This document shows, piece after piece, positions 23,645 through 34,192 of a stretch of DNA of 64,000 nt. A program made the translations under genes and the position numbers. Numbering within the stretch: the first letter of the stretch is position 1; each line of letters opens with the position of its first letter. Source of the stretch: Topomyia yanbarensis (lineage: Eukaryota > Arthropoda > Insecta > Diptera > Culicidae); the NCBI RefSeq assembly GCF_030247195.1, contig NC_080672.1, positions 395,453,037 to 395,517,036 on the forward strand, given 5' to 3'. The notes below the pieces were generated by a model, which saw nothing but the letters and a program-made list of their open reading frames with translations, made no database searches and was not told the DNA's origin.

Positions 23645-24950
23645 CTATTTATTTATTTATTTATTTCAACTTCATCTTTGGCGCAAAGCGCCATACAGAT
23701 TGCTATTAAAACTAATTACATAACTATTATTCATCACAATACACACAGCATATCAAATTTACATAACTCAACATACACAAAAACACTTATTCTGTCGGTT
23801 CCCATACGTTAAATTTCTCGTGAAATTCGCGAAAGCAAGTCCCTCTCGGCCAAGTCGTCGGCGACAATGCAACATTTCTCAATTTCAAATCTACTCCAAC
23901 CTTGAATGAAATGAACGGCATCGAAGCTACTTCTTTCCAGTCTGGCACAAGTTTTTTCACAACGGCAGGGTTCTTTCCGAGCGATTTCGTTACCATATCC
24001 GCGATTTTCCTTTCAGTAACTGAATTTTTCACTCTCGTGAAAAATAGCCAGGAGAGCTTAGCGGAGGAGCTCGGTAACGAGTTAGAGAAATTACCAAGAC
24101 CAGAAACGTTTCGACAGCCATGCTGCAGTTGGATTGACGAGAACGGAGAAGATTGGTCTGAAGGAGAGCTTGAGCCAGTAAACGATTGGGTTACTTCATA
24201 CGATCTACCAGCAATCGTTTCGTTGATAGCCGCGACCTGTTGCTTCAATTTACGCACCTCTTGAAATAAATCCAATGAACAGTTTTCAGTCTGCGATTCT
24301 GTGTGCACAGCAGCAGTAGCAGGTCGCCTGGGTACAAAGGCGGCAGACTCCGATAGCAACTTTCGTTTCTTAGAAAATGCCTCAAAGTGACGAGCATCGA
24401 TCATGATGTCGGTGCAAGGCGTACACATCCATAAGATGTTCCGCTGTTGTGTACAGCTAAGTGCCTCTTCTATCGTGAGTGCAACACATTCAGCATGATA
24501 TTCGTCGGAGCAAAAGCCTTTACAGGTAACAGAATTTTCGTCCGATTCGATATTTAATAAACATTGGTTGCAGATCATTATTCCTTTTTTACCGAACTGT
24601 TCACACACAGCAGCAATCGGATGATCGGTATCTAGTATTCTTGTCGTTTGTTTTAGCAGTATACGTAGGTAGTGGTGAGTGATTATGGCACTGAACTTAA
24701 TGTGGCAAATTTATCTTTGATGATGACCGTTTAGGCAAGACTACTATTCATACAGTAACAAAACTACTTAGTTAACATTCGTAAATGTACAAATTACACG
24801 ACACGCACCGTTATCAGGAATAAACCGATAGAAAAAGCACGACAGAAAAGAGGCGACACAGCGTTACGGCAAACAAACAATCGAGATCTAGTGTCAAAAC
24901 AAACGATAACTGCTAAAACCAAATTTGAAAACATTTTAGTACCAAAGAAA
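23645..24950 (-). mobile_element. ORF1-only (HAL1-like) LINE derivative
   Basis: On the minus strand there is a 5' noncoding part (about 24,950-24,609), one intact ORF (24,608-23,787), a 3' noncoding part of ~140 nt, and a terminal (AAATA)n/(AAAT)n-type tail at 23,648-23,670. No endonuclease or RT follows before the tail. The layout is that of a half-LINE that keeps ORF1 and the 3' end and would depend on another element for reverse transcription. The 5' border is not fixed and no target duplication was found. Confidence 0.7.
23787..24608 (-). CDS. intact LINE ORF1 protein with PHD-type zinc finger (273 aa)
   Basis: The ORF is undamaged. Residues 13-65 form a C4HC3 PHD-type finger: C13-X2-C16, C29-X3-C33, H38-X2-C41, C62-X2-C65. 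Residues ~110-135 (LFQEVRKLKQQVAAINETI) look like a short coiled coil. A Ser-rich linker follows, then the conserved C-terminal domain with LFFTRVKNSVTERKIADMV, VKKLVPDWKEV and FISFKVGVDLKLR, ending FREFHEKFNVWEPTE. This arrangement is typical of ORF1 proteins of mosquito CR1-like LINEs, which bind RNA and assemble the retrotransposition particle. ORF2 is missing downstream. It stands out as the only long undamaged ORF in the window, so the insertion is young or the frame is under selection. Confidence 0.85.
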   Translation of the reverse strand: MCEQFGKKGIMICNQCLLNIESDENSVTCKGFCSDEYHAECVALTIEEALSCTQQRNILWMCTPCTDIMIDARHFEAFSKKRKLLSESAAFVPRRPATAAVHTESQTENCSLDLFQEVRKLKQQVAAINETIAGRSYEVTQSFTGSSSPSDQSSPFSSIQLQHGCRNVSGLGNFSNSLPSSSAKLSWLFFTRVKNSVTERKIADMVTKSLGKNPAVVKKLVPDWKEVASMPFISFKVGVDLKLRNVALSPTTWPRGTCFREFHEKFNVWEPTE

Positions 24951-24962
24951 TATTGTTCTAGA

Positions 24963-24980
24963 CCCCCCCCCCCCCCCCCC
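24963..24980 (+). repeat. (C)18 homopolymer
   Basis: A run of 18 C separates the ORF1-only element region from the next repeat. Other long C runs occur inside elements A (~3407-3419) and B (~31,211-31,227). Confidence 0.95.
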
Positions 24981-25104
24981 GATAGAATATTTCAAATTTA
25001 GTCTCAGATGAAAGAGGAGTATCTAAGCTTTCGATTAGTGAGTACCTCAGCGATACTGATTTTTTTGTCTAAATATTATTCTACCAGACACTATGCATGT
25101 TATC

Positions 25105-25366
25105 CCTCAGCTAAGGAATGCAGAATGTTATGTCGATGATGGATTCCCGACCGTCTTTAAAGAATGTGCTAGCGGAACCATCGTTGCACCGTCTTACATC
25201 CAGCTTCGCTAGGGCTTCCAACAAACTGTAACCTCTTGCGTTAGGCAGCCTGCTACTCAATTCCACGACCCAAGCCTTAAAGTCCCCTCCCAAAACAACC
25301 GGTGTTCGTCCGACTATCAAGTCGGTTAGGGTGTCCCGCATCCGATTGCACTGCTCTGGTGTCCAT
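25105..25366 (-). pseudogene. LINE APE endonuclease fragment (Loa/R1-like)
   Basis: The minus strand reads VVLGGDFKAWVVELSSRLPN then ARGYSLLEALAKLDVRRCND and GRESIIDITF. This is the GDFNAW catalytic region of an APE-type LINE endonuclease and the start of its S/T-Asp motif; the family normally has Asn where this copy has Lys (GDFKAW). The fragment is bounded on the right by element B and fades on the left. It is not the same family as the I-like LINE at 4-8 kb. Confidence 0.8.
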
Positions 25367-26246
25367 TAGTGTGGCTCGAATATGACATTTTTCAGCACAG
25401 CACTTTTTGAGTTCCTTTTGTGGTCCCAAATGCCTGTGCAAAGTTTGGGAGCGGTCGGTTGCTTCCCGGGTTTGCGCATTGCGTTCAAAGTTTGTATGGG
25501 ATTTTATATGGAGAAATCAATTATTTTGCATTTTTTGCGTTAATAAAGATCGCTATTTCATTCACTATGAAAAACCAGCTTTGTAAAACTACAGTTCAAA
25601 CCATGGTTAACAACTTTGTCGAAGATTCAGGGTGTCGACTCATTTCTGAAAATGAAATTCCCTGATTTTCCAGACCGTCTTAAAAATTTTCCAGAGTGCT
25701 CAAACAAATCAAATTAAATTTACATTTTTCAATGTCTATCGTTTGAGCTTACACCATTTTTGCATTTTTAGTTAGTTTTAATTCTTTTGTATCTTCCATT
25801 TCAATTAAACCACTTTTGGTCTTTTAACTGCCATGTAATTTAAATATTTCCAAATCTAAACAAGTTTCATTCTCTAAAATTTTAAATAAAAATGTTTTCT
25901 AGAGGGCTGATTGTGACGAATCTTGGATCAATGCATTGCATACTCATCGTGGTGCTTATGGAAACCAAAGACCAACAGACATAACACTCGAAACGGGGTG
26001 GTCGTATTTGCGATAAGGCCGCCTCTGGCATATGCACAAGTAAGCTGAGGATAGACCACTAGTGAAAAATTGTTACCATACCCGAGGGATGACCGACAAG
26101 CAAATGAGTGTATGGGACCGTGTATAAAAGGAGGAACTAGTGTTCTGGAAAAATTAGCGGATTGATATTTTAGGGATGAATTTCCTCATAGTGTTATGTC
26201 TTTTAGTCTGTGTGGAAATGGTGATGAGTCTGGGATCTTCCGTTAA

Positions 26247-26361
26247 CCTTCTGGCAGTCGCGCTGGTGCACTGAGTGCACGCTGCTTTGAAAAGCTAGCA
26301 AATTGTCTTTGGGCAACTGCGGCTGCTCATTCATTGGGCCATATGCGCGACTTCCGGAGGG
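26247..26361. mobile_element. 115-bp TTAA MITE, copy 1
   Basis: TTAA at 26,243-26,246 and 26,362-26,365 flanks termini CCTTCTGGCAGTCGCGC and the complement CCCTCCGGAAGTCGCGC. A perfect internal palindrome GTGCACTGAGTGCAC sits near the left end. Noncoding, piggyBac-like by target site. Confidence 0.85.
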
Positions 26362-27155
26362 TTAAGTAGGCACCGTTTTAACATACTCTATCATAATACA
26401 AATACCCTTGAAGGTGGTCGTAACCCATTCTTACGTTAATTTTTAATGTAAAGTTTGTCCGCTACAAAATATGGAAACCTAAAAACACATAGATCTCTTG
26501 ATGTATTTAACCAAAAAGAAATATTTTTTTTTTAGAAATGCGTATTAGAAATAATATGTGCGGTCCAAACGGAAATCAAAAGATATCTCATTGGAATAGT
26601 TCTGAAAAGCTTGGCTAATTGGCAAGCTCTGTTCATACTGTTTCCAAAACGTCTAATACACGATTGCCATCAGCTACATATAAAAAATAAGGAAAATACA
26701 ATCTTAAGAAACGACCAAATGGATTCGATAGTGAGACAAACATTCTGTTCGTACACTAATAAAATAATAATAAAATAAAAACGTCAAATGTGTTTGTGCA
26801 TAATTCGAAGCATCATCAAGGAACGAAGTCATTGAAGGTATTGATTATTTCGAATTATACTGATAGGCAGAATATGAGGGCTAAACACTTCTTCGAAAAT
26901 TGTAACGTGGATATTCTACCAATTTTTCCTGTGTAGCAATGGATTACAAAACGATAGAGAAGTCTAAGTTTCTCAAGAAATAATTGGTTAAGCAGGTCTT
27001 CTGCAACAGTGGGTGAACCAGTAAAAACTTCATACCAACAGGAAGGTATCCCAGAATATGTACATTGAAGATTGTTTACAGAAACGGTTTAACCACTTCT
27101 GTGCAGTAATAATCCGCTTTTTATGTTCTGGTTAGATTTGGATTCTTCTTTTTAA

Positions 27156-27271
27156 CCTTCCGGAAGTCATGCTAGTGCACTGAGTGCACGCTGCTCTGAA
27201 AATCTAGCGAAATCGTCTGAGCGCACCAGCGGCTGCTCGTTCAGTGGGCCATTTGCGCGACTTTCGGAGGG
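27156..27271. mobile_element. 116-bp TTAA MITE, copy 2
   Basis: Same family and orientation as the copy 0.9 kb to the left: TTAA at 27,152-27,155 and 27,272-27,275, termini CCTTCCGGAAGTCATGC and complement CCCTCCGAAAGTCGCGC, with the same GTGCACTGAGTGCAC core. Confidence 0.85.
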
Positions 27272-28978
27272 TTAATAATGATTGCGTTGTTGGTACAAAA
27301 TCATCCAGCACTCTTTCAAAACTTTAAAATAGGGGTATAATTCAAGAAAATGTCGAATAATCACAAGAAAAAAACAGACAAGTCTGCAAACAAATTATAG
27401 AAACCGGTTTTTGATAAGTTTACTTGTGATTTGATACAAACAGCTTTTTTAGTCTCTCATTTGCCTGCCATTTCCCACCAATTCGTCGTTTCAGAAATTA
27501 AGTACCCTCTAAACTGCCGTTGAGATCGTATTCATCCCATGTTCTATGAGATTCCCTCTATACACAAGACAATTATGCGTTGAACAACAGTGAAAAGGTC
27601 AGTTGGAAATTCCATCTTGTAATATAATAAATACAAACAAATAAATAAATAAAGCGATTTTTAATGCAATCTGGCAATAGCAGCACGTTGTGAGATGAAT
27701 GAAGCTTCGCAGAAAAAGGGAGGCAAACTTCGGTTAAATACACTATTTGTTGATTTTAAAGATTGTCTCATCCGCCCGTCTGTTAGCGGAAGGTGATATT
27801 GAAACTGGAGCTTGCGAAAGTCATCTTCATACAGTTCTATTATATACGGAAACCCATATCGAAAACGTTGAATTTTTAAGCGGAGTTGAGTGTTTAACCG
27901 TTAGGTAACGACATAGTATGCCAGTACCTATTCCAGATATCAATTAAAATTACAATTTGCTTTCCATAACTAGAACCTGAAACTTGGTGACATCATAGTA
28001 CATCACTAGGCGTAAATTTTAGTGAGATAAAATTGAAGATGTAGTAAATGGGCCTGAGGGGAACGTTTTGGTCGATTCTATCACATAGCAGACTGACAGG
28101 GTAATGGTCATTACTATTACAATTTTAAACTTATTCGAATATTTGTAGATGGTTTGGAATCAGGAAGTCATCTGCTTTTTTAAACCTGCTATAAGGAATC
28201 GTATGAGATCTTGTTCCCGGACACCCGGTCCTGGAGGTGTGTCCCAGCTTTGAAATACTATTTGTAAATTTCAAAGAATCCTAGCAATATGGATGTCAAA
28301 ATTCTTGGGTTTGCCACAGAGATTGTTAACAATCGTCATGGGACTATCTGATAATTTGACCCCGGAGCGGTCTTCACAACTTGATTTAGTTGCTTAATAA
28401 TTCTGTCTGTCAGATATGAAAGCTGTGCGTTGCCTAATGCCGCTGTGGACTAGCACTTAACACGAGTGGAATTGAGTTGCGCTTAGAATTAACTCGATGG
28501 CTAGTACATGAAAGAACTTGAATAAAACAAGTTTACGCCGTTGAGAATTAGTTGATTACAAACCCCAAAATATAAGTCATATAAGCAAAAAATAAGCTGC
28601 CGCAAAACAAGAGATCAGCTACAATGCGATATACTGTTATACGGTTATGAAGACTTATTTCAAGAATCGGCATTTTTTAAAGAATTTATTGCTTTATTAT
28701 TTTGGAAATGCAACTAGATTATCAACAATATGGCCGATTTAATAGGCATAATTACTCTACCACTCTGTATCTCTAACATTATTGACCCATCTTTTTCGTC
28801 TACAATTTGTAAACATAAAAAAATACCCACGGTTCGGCCAAGCTAATGCATTGAGCCGTGTCAAAGTAAACGGCCTGTGTACACTAAGCTTACTTATATG
28901 TATTTACCTTACAGAGTCAGATGAATCACAACAAGGCCGTCGATAAATCAATGTGGCATCTATATTAAATATTATATA

Positions 28979-30035
28979 TGAGTTATTCCACGTCAGAGTT
29001 ACAACCAAATTTTGTTTTGCGATGTTTAGCTGAAAATTGTTCGCACTAAGTTTTGTTTTTGATGAATACGATTCTTTTTTTCAATTTATGAGATTGTAAA
29101 ATTTTGAATTTTATTGAATTGAACATTTTTCAATCACTGATAACTCAGAAACTATTCAATTTGTATGTATGTATGTTGGTAGCCACCATCCTAGCTCGAG
29201 TCTTGCTCTGCACCGACTCCACTTAACAGTACGCTCAAAATTCGTTACAATTCTGCATTCAGCATACCACTATATAAAAGGGGGGTAGTGGACCCGTAGG
29301 CAATTACACCTACTCAGTATCCACTGGAATCAAAGAATCTTCTACTCAGAAACTATTCAATTTGTAGAAAAAATATTAAATAATAAAAGTTGCCTTTTCG
29401 CATGAGCTCATCAAAATTGTTTTTGCAATGCATATTTGTTTTTGCCATGTAACTTATGTATTCTGCAAATACTAGAAGAATTTTTTTTTTAAGTTGAACC
29501 AAAAGCATTTTATTATTTTTCGATATCATTGAGATTAAGTAAAAAAATCGGAATGGATCTCCAAGTACTTCACGAGATACAATTATAACAGGTCACTGGT
29601 CGTTTAGTGTAAAATTGGATTGTCTTCAGTTTATAACTGTAATATCTCGCATAGTATTTTGATATCCACTCCAGATTTTTTCACAAAAAAAGATTAAACA
29701 TGATTCTTGATATTTAATCAATTTGTTTATAATAATTGCAGATTTCATAAGTTATATAACAAAAATATTTTTTTATGTTTTTTTCGGTAAGCTCATGCAA
29801 AAACAACTTTTTGTAAATAATGTTTTTTTTTCATGAATCAAATACTTTTCGAGTTATCAGTGATTGAAAAGTGTTCGGTTTTATAAACTTCAAAAGTTAA
29901 AAATCTAATAACTTGAAAAAAATATCATATTCAGCTAAAACAAAAAAAATACGTGTCAATTATTTTTAGCTAAACAATGCAAGAAAACAATTTGGAATTC
30001 AAATTTTGGTTGTAAATCTGACAGGGGATGACCCA
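28979..30035. mobile_element. GGGTCATTCC-family palindromic element, copy 1
   Basis: Left end TGAGTTATTCCACGTCAGA and the complement of the right end (TGGGTCATCCCC...) match the other copies in this window, with TA on both sides. The arms are inverted versions of each other (for example CAATCACTGATAACTC on the left and GAGTTATCAGTGATTG on the right). It holds a 179-bp insertion with a 22-bp target duplication. Noncoding. Confidence 0.75.
29166..29344. mobile_element. 179-bp insertion with 22-bp target duplication and TATA-like box
   Basis: The 22 bases at 29,144-29,165 are repeated exactly at 29,345-29,366, so the insertion site is certain. One end is (TGTA)n-like (29,164-29,174). The body contains CTATATAAAAGG at 29,270-29,281. 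A 22-bp duplication fits target-primed reverse transcription of a short retroposon whose tail is on the left, or a truncated 5' end carrying a promoter. Confidence 0.75.
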
Positions 30036-30379
30036 TATAACCATTGTTGTGAGAAGATGTAATTATGAGATGGATCGAATATTGTTATTCTCCCTAGTAT
30101 AAAATGTGTTGAGGGGAGTAAGTGCGTTCAACCGAATATTTGAGCCAATATTTTCCAGTCGCATTTATAAAAAATATTAACACCGGGTCGAAATTTCTCC
30201 CTGATTTGAATACAAATTCCCTGAAAAATCCAGGTTTTTCCCGGTCAAATAGAATTTCCTGAAATTCCCTGATTTTCCAGGTTTTTTCCAGGAGTCGCCA
30301 CCCTGGGTAACTAGCTCCGAGTTTTCAAAAAATAGTTATAACGATTTTAAAACTTATGGTTCAATCCAAATGCATTAAT

Positions 30380-30685
30380 TGCAACGTGCTCCGGTGGGGG
30401 TCAATTTAATTTATAATTTATTTCACACTCAAAAAGCACAATAACACAATAGGTACCTAACACATTAAAACACCTAATAGTATTCAACCAAAGTACTCAG
30501 CTTTAGCGCCATCCTATATAAAATCTCAATACAGTTTTGCCCAGCTGCTAGCGGCCAGTCGTTGGTGCGAGCAGCAGTTATAAGAAAACTATTAGGACCT
30601 CGAACATCGTTATTCATTTGATAAGGTTCAATGTGATGTCCGAAAAGAAAACATCTGCTCTAAGCGTCATAAATACATTACAACA
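30380..30685. mobile_element. probable solo LTR (306 bp)
   Basis: The insertion in element B starts TG and ends CA, flanked by TTAAT (30,375-30,379) and TTCAT (30,686-30,690), a 5-bp duplication with one change. It has a TATA box TATATAAAA at 30,515-30,523 followed by a CAGTCGTTGGTGCGAGCAGC stretch, as expected near an LTR start site. No internal retrotransposon sequence is present. Confidence 0.65.
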
Positions 30686-30789
30686 TTCATTATTTCTTCC
30701 AACACTGTCAGTACACCACGTACCCACACTTTAAACTTAAATACATGAGAATATAGTCATCGCAGAGACTTGATACCTTTGAATGAAAT

Positions 30790-31023
30790 CTCGACAAACA
30801 TATGATTACGGCCTAAAAACCAACTGTCAAAATCCACTTTGAATGGAAATTCCGGACAAACCGTTACCCGCCAATCGCATATGTTGGTAGTAAATGAAAG
30901 AGAAAAGTTTTCTCTTTCATAAACTGTTGTGAACTGTGTTGGATTAGTAACGGTTTGTCTGGAATTTCCATTCAAAGTGGATTTTGACAGTTGGCTTTAG
31001 GCCGTAATCATACGTTTGTCGAG
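30790..31023. mobile_element. 234-bp palindromic MITE (CTCGACAAAC termini)
   Basis: The first ~78 bases and last ~77 bases are inverted copies with only a few differences (CTCGACAAACATATGATTAC and CTCGACAAACGTATGATTAC at the tips). AAAT flanks each side (30,786-30,789; 31,024-31,027); element A shows the unoccupied site. The centre holds a palindrome of GAAAGAGAAAA and its complement. Confidence 0.9.
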
Positions 31024-32216
31024 AAATGTTTAGAATGAATTGCTGAATAACATAGACATAGTCAGAAAATGAAAAGAAGAGGGGGTGTGGCTTGTCTACT
31101 CCCCAGGTCCCTTTTTAGGTAGTTTAGTATAACATAAGGAGCACATCTTCAACGAAGGTTTATACCGCCGAATTAAAAATTAATCTTACGTATTTAAGTA
31201 CTACTATTTTACATATTTTACCCCCCCCCCCCCCCTTCACCCTATTTCTTAGCCCTTCATATTCAGAATTTAAAAAAAAATGCATATCCTTAGATTCCTT
31301 GAAGTCTCGGAATTGTTTCTATTGACGTTTCCGTTTGAGAATCTAGGAACGAAACCAGAATAGTTACTTCAAACAAGCGTTTTTTGATGAAATTGAGCTA
31401 GGTTCACGCAAAACAGAGGTGATCTTGGTGAACCAGAAACATATTTCAGGTTAGAACCCAACGTGATTTCCAGACCTGAGTTAGTTTTTGCCTCAAGCAA
31501 AAACAACACATAAATTTGTAGGTGTAAATCCTAAATATTGTAAATGATATTTCCCACAACAAAGATTGTAGTATGATTCATATTTGGGTCTATCAAAATA
31601 TTGAGAAAGTTCAGTCGTTGGCATTTACAAGGACGTAATGATTCTTTGTCTTATACAAAACAATCTAAAAAGGGACTGGGGAGTACACCCCCTTCTTCTT
31701 TTCATTTTCTGACTACGTCTATGTTATTCAGTAATTCATTCTGAACATTTCATTCAAAGGTACCAAGTCTCTGCGATGAATATATTCTCATTTATCTAAG
31801 TTTTTAAAGCCGATGTCGGTGGTACACTGGCAGTGTTGGAAAATGTAATCAATTTCTGCATTTGTATTTTACCATAAGTTTTAAAATCGTTATAAATATT
31901 TTTTTAAAACTCGCAGCTAGTTACGGTCTTCGACAAAGTTGTTAACCAAGGTTTGAGCTATAGTTTAATAAAGTTGGTTTTTCATCTTGAGTGAAATAGC
32001 GATCTTTATTAACGTAAATGAACGTAAATGCAAAATAATTAATTTCCCCATATAAAATCCCATACAAACTTTGAACGCAATGCGCAAACCCGGGAAGCAA
32101 CCAATCGCTACCAAATTTTGCACAGGCATTTGGAACCACAAAAGGAACTCAAAAAGTGCTGTGCCCGCTAGTTTAAATCGTTTTGAAGTTTTCCCATACA
32201 ACCGCGAACCACTCTA

Positions 32217-33021
32217 CTACTTATCCTTGAATTTTGAACATTTTCCAATTAATTAGATCCAAAATGAGATAAGCGGAAGTCTGTGACCTTTATTCACAGT
32301 TTGTGTAGATTCTCATAGCAATAGGTACTGCCGCCGGATGACAAGTGACAAATTATGCGCCACACCAGTCATCGTGTAAATTCAGTGCCTTCCAGCATGG
32401 TAATTCGGCCCTGAATTGGGTGAGCATAAAATGTAGCATATCAAATGAAATCGATGAATGATGATCCAGTACCAATGTTTTTTTTTCAAAACAACGTCAC
32501 ACGTTGGATACACCATTGAAAGCGATAAAATGAACCGTTAAACAACTATCACTGACCATCAGAATTGGATTGAACGCTTGGGGTATAGATAGGCATGGAA
32601 AACTCGGTGGGATTTGGGCATATAAAACTAAAAACTACCGCACCGCGAAGAACATTTAGCTAGACGACCGACCGGGCGCAACATTGACAAGTGCTATAGG
32701 AAAGCTTAGTTATCATCCCGGAGAGTTTGCCAGGTGCACTTTCGGCAACAGGTGATTGCAGATTTCATTTGGATGTTTGCAACTGCAACGAGTAAACAAA
32801 AGGAGAAAATCAAAAAAGAGCATGCTTTCGTTTAGTTATAATGACTATGAGTACTTCAAAGCATAATTAGCGTGAGGAAAATCACGAACGCGGAGGCTCG
32901 ATAGGAAAAAAACAGGTGGGAAAATTAAAGTGGAGGTGCTCAATTTCATGCATCTCGTTGCGCGTTCATGTTCATGCCGAAAGCGCAGCAAAAGTGAATT
33001 TTTTTTTCAACCCAACTGCAG
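32217..33021. other. unique sequence upstream of candidate exon, no repeat recognised
   Basis: There is a TATA-like GCATATAAAACT at 32,619-32,630. A pyrimidine-rich run followed by CTGCAG ends at 33,021, a plausible splice acceptor. No protein homology seen. Confidence 0.35.
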
Positions 33022-33544
33022 AGAGGGCCCCAAGCAGTAGGCAGTTTGTTTGTTCGCTTCGATTCGGTTTCGTTGCCGTTGTTATTTACCGTCGTGGGGT
33101 CTTAGCTGCTCAAGTGCAACCAACAAACCAACAGACTACTGAGCCTGAGAAGCGGGAATTTCCATCCGTCAGTCGGCACCAGACCGTCTCTGTTGTTGGA
33201 TCAGATCGAGAGTGAACGTGATCGAAAGTGGAGAAGTTTGCCTGTAAAACTTGACTGGTGTGTTTAAAAAAAAGTGGGTAAAAGCGAAACGCGAAGAACA
33301 AGCATTCGGTACAACAGTGATAGAAATTCAAATCAAACCAATCGAAACGGCAGCAGAAGAAAGGTTTCAGCATAACACAGAGGAAAGTGATTTTTATTGC
33401 TGCGAATAGTGGCCAGTCAGCGAGCTGTAACAGCGAGGATATAATTAGGCGTCGGATCTCGATTTGAGGGCTGTGACACCAGCTGAGCTGATTTCCACAT
33501 CACAGTTGGGCGCGCGAAGGGTTCCAGCAATCCAGCACAATGCG
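33022..33544 (+). CDS. candidate host-gene exon: long ATG-free leader ending in ATG-CG at a splice donor
   Basis: The + strand has no ATG from about 32,978 to 33,539. The first ATG (33,540-33,542) has a good insect context (CACAATG, A at -3), and two bases later a donor GTTAGT begins at 33,545. An acceptor-like T-rich run plus CTGCAG ends at 33,021; alternatively an initiator TCAGTC at 33,169 with GGATCA at +28 (downstream-element-like) could start the transcript inside. Only Met plus the first two bases of codon 2 would be coded here; the rest of the gene is not seen in the window, which implies a very long first coding intron. The product is unknown. Supported by signals, not by homology. 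Confidence 0.4.
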
Positions 33545-33777
33545 GTTAGTAGTCCTATGAATAGTGATTCGATTTCATCTCGTTAACATATATCTCATCA
33601 CATTCAGTTATAACAAACGTAACGTTTTGGGGTTCATGTAATATGTTTCTAAACCACTTGTGCCATAAATGTTCGAAGTTGTCTTTTTAGTTTACGTTTA
33701 AAAATGTTCCATTGTCGTTTATGTCCAAAGGAAAAATGATCAAAATTCACTGTCATTTCATTTTTTTGTTTCGTTTT

Positions 33778-33905
33778 AAAGGTTTAACCTTAGGTTCATT
33801 CGCCTCTTATTACGGGTTGGAAAAAGTCCTAGTCCGTGTAAAGGTTGGGAACCGAACGCGCGTGAGCTGCGTACAAGGCAAATGATTTACCGATTACGCC
33901 ATACC
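33778..33905 (-). mobile_element. tRNA-derived SINE, Feilai-like
   Basis: The minus strand reads GGCGTAATCGGTAAATCATT, then GCCTTGTACGCAGCTCACG, then a B box GTTCGGTTCCC, followed by a body ending in GAGGCGAATGAACCTAAGGTT. This tRNA-like head plus body agrees with my memory of the Aedes Feilai SINE. The 3' end runs toward an A/T-rich tail left of 33,778. Confidence 0.75.
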
Positions 33906-34192
33906 CACCCCCCAAAATGCAGAATCTTTAGACTATAGTAAATTGTGTAATAAGACGCAAATATCAATCCCTCAGACAGAATACAATTCGTTTTGATAAA
34001 ACCAAATGGTTCTACTTTATATTTGTATTCAATTATGTGTTCACTGCTCCATTATAGTCATATCTAGAACTATTTCATCTTATCTATAATGACTAATTCA
34101 ATTATATTTTCATTTGTCTTTTTACTGACTTATAACGAGCTTTTTTACTTCCTTTCATATGAGCGACTGATTGATATAATTAGACTTTCGAA

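Larger units (their letters stand above)
25628..30305. mobile_element. 4.7-kb insertion with CAGGGTG inverted termini, nested in B
   Basis: The left end CAGGGTGTCGACTC and the complement of the right end CAGGGTGGCGACTC are inverted repeats, and both ends carry further CCCTGATTTTCCAG-type text in inverted orientation. Element B resumes on each side of it (TTTGTCGAAG on the left, TAACTAGCTCCGAG on the right). A target duplication is not clear. No transposase was seen. It contains two TTAA MITEs and a palindromic element with its own insertion. Confidence 0.7.
25369..32214. mobile_element. long-inverted-repeat element B, same family as A, heavily nested
   Basis: The left arm begins GTGTGGCTCG and shares the AGTTCCTTTTGTGGTCCCAA region with A; the right arm (31,670-32,214) is the inverse. 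TA abuts both ends (25,367-25,368; 32,215-32,216). The left arm is cut three times: by a 4.7-kb element at 25,628-30,305, a solo LTR at 30,380-30,685 and a palindromic MITE at 30,790-31,023. The central ~450 bp (31,230-31,660) matches 2960-3370 of A. Net element length is about 1.6 kb. Confidence 0.85.

Noticed and set aside
24963..24980. Poly-C tract as an assembly gap or sequencing artefact
   Set aside because: Similar C runs occur in A and B at homologous element positions, so long C tracts appear real in this genome, although exact lengths may be unreliable.
32071..32256. ORFs on both strands near 32 kb, also near 3.8 and 25.5 kb
   Set aside because: They recur only because the inverted arms of elements A and B repeat; the frames are not conserved between copies.
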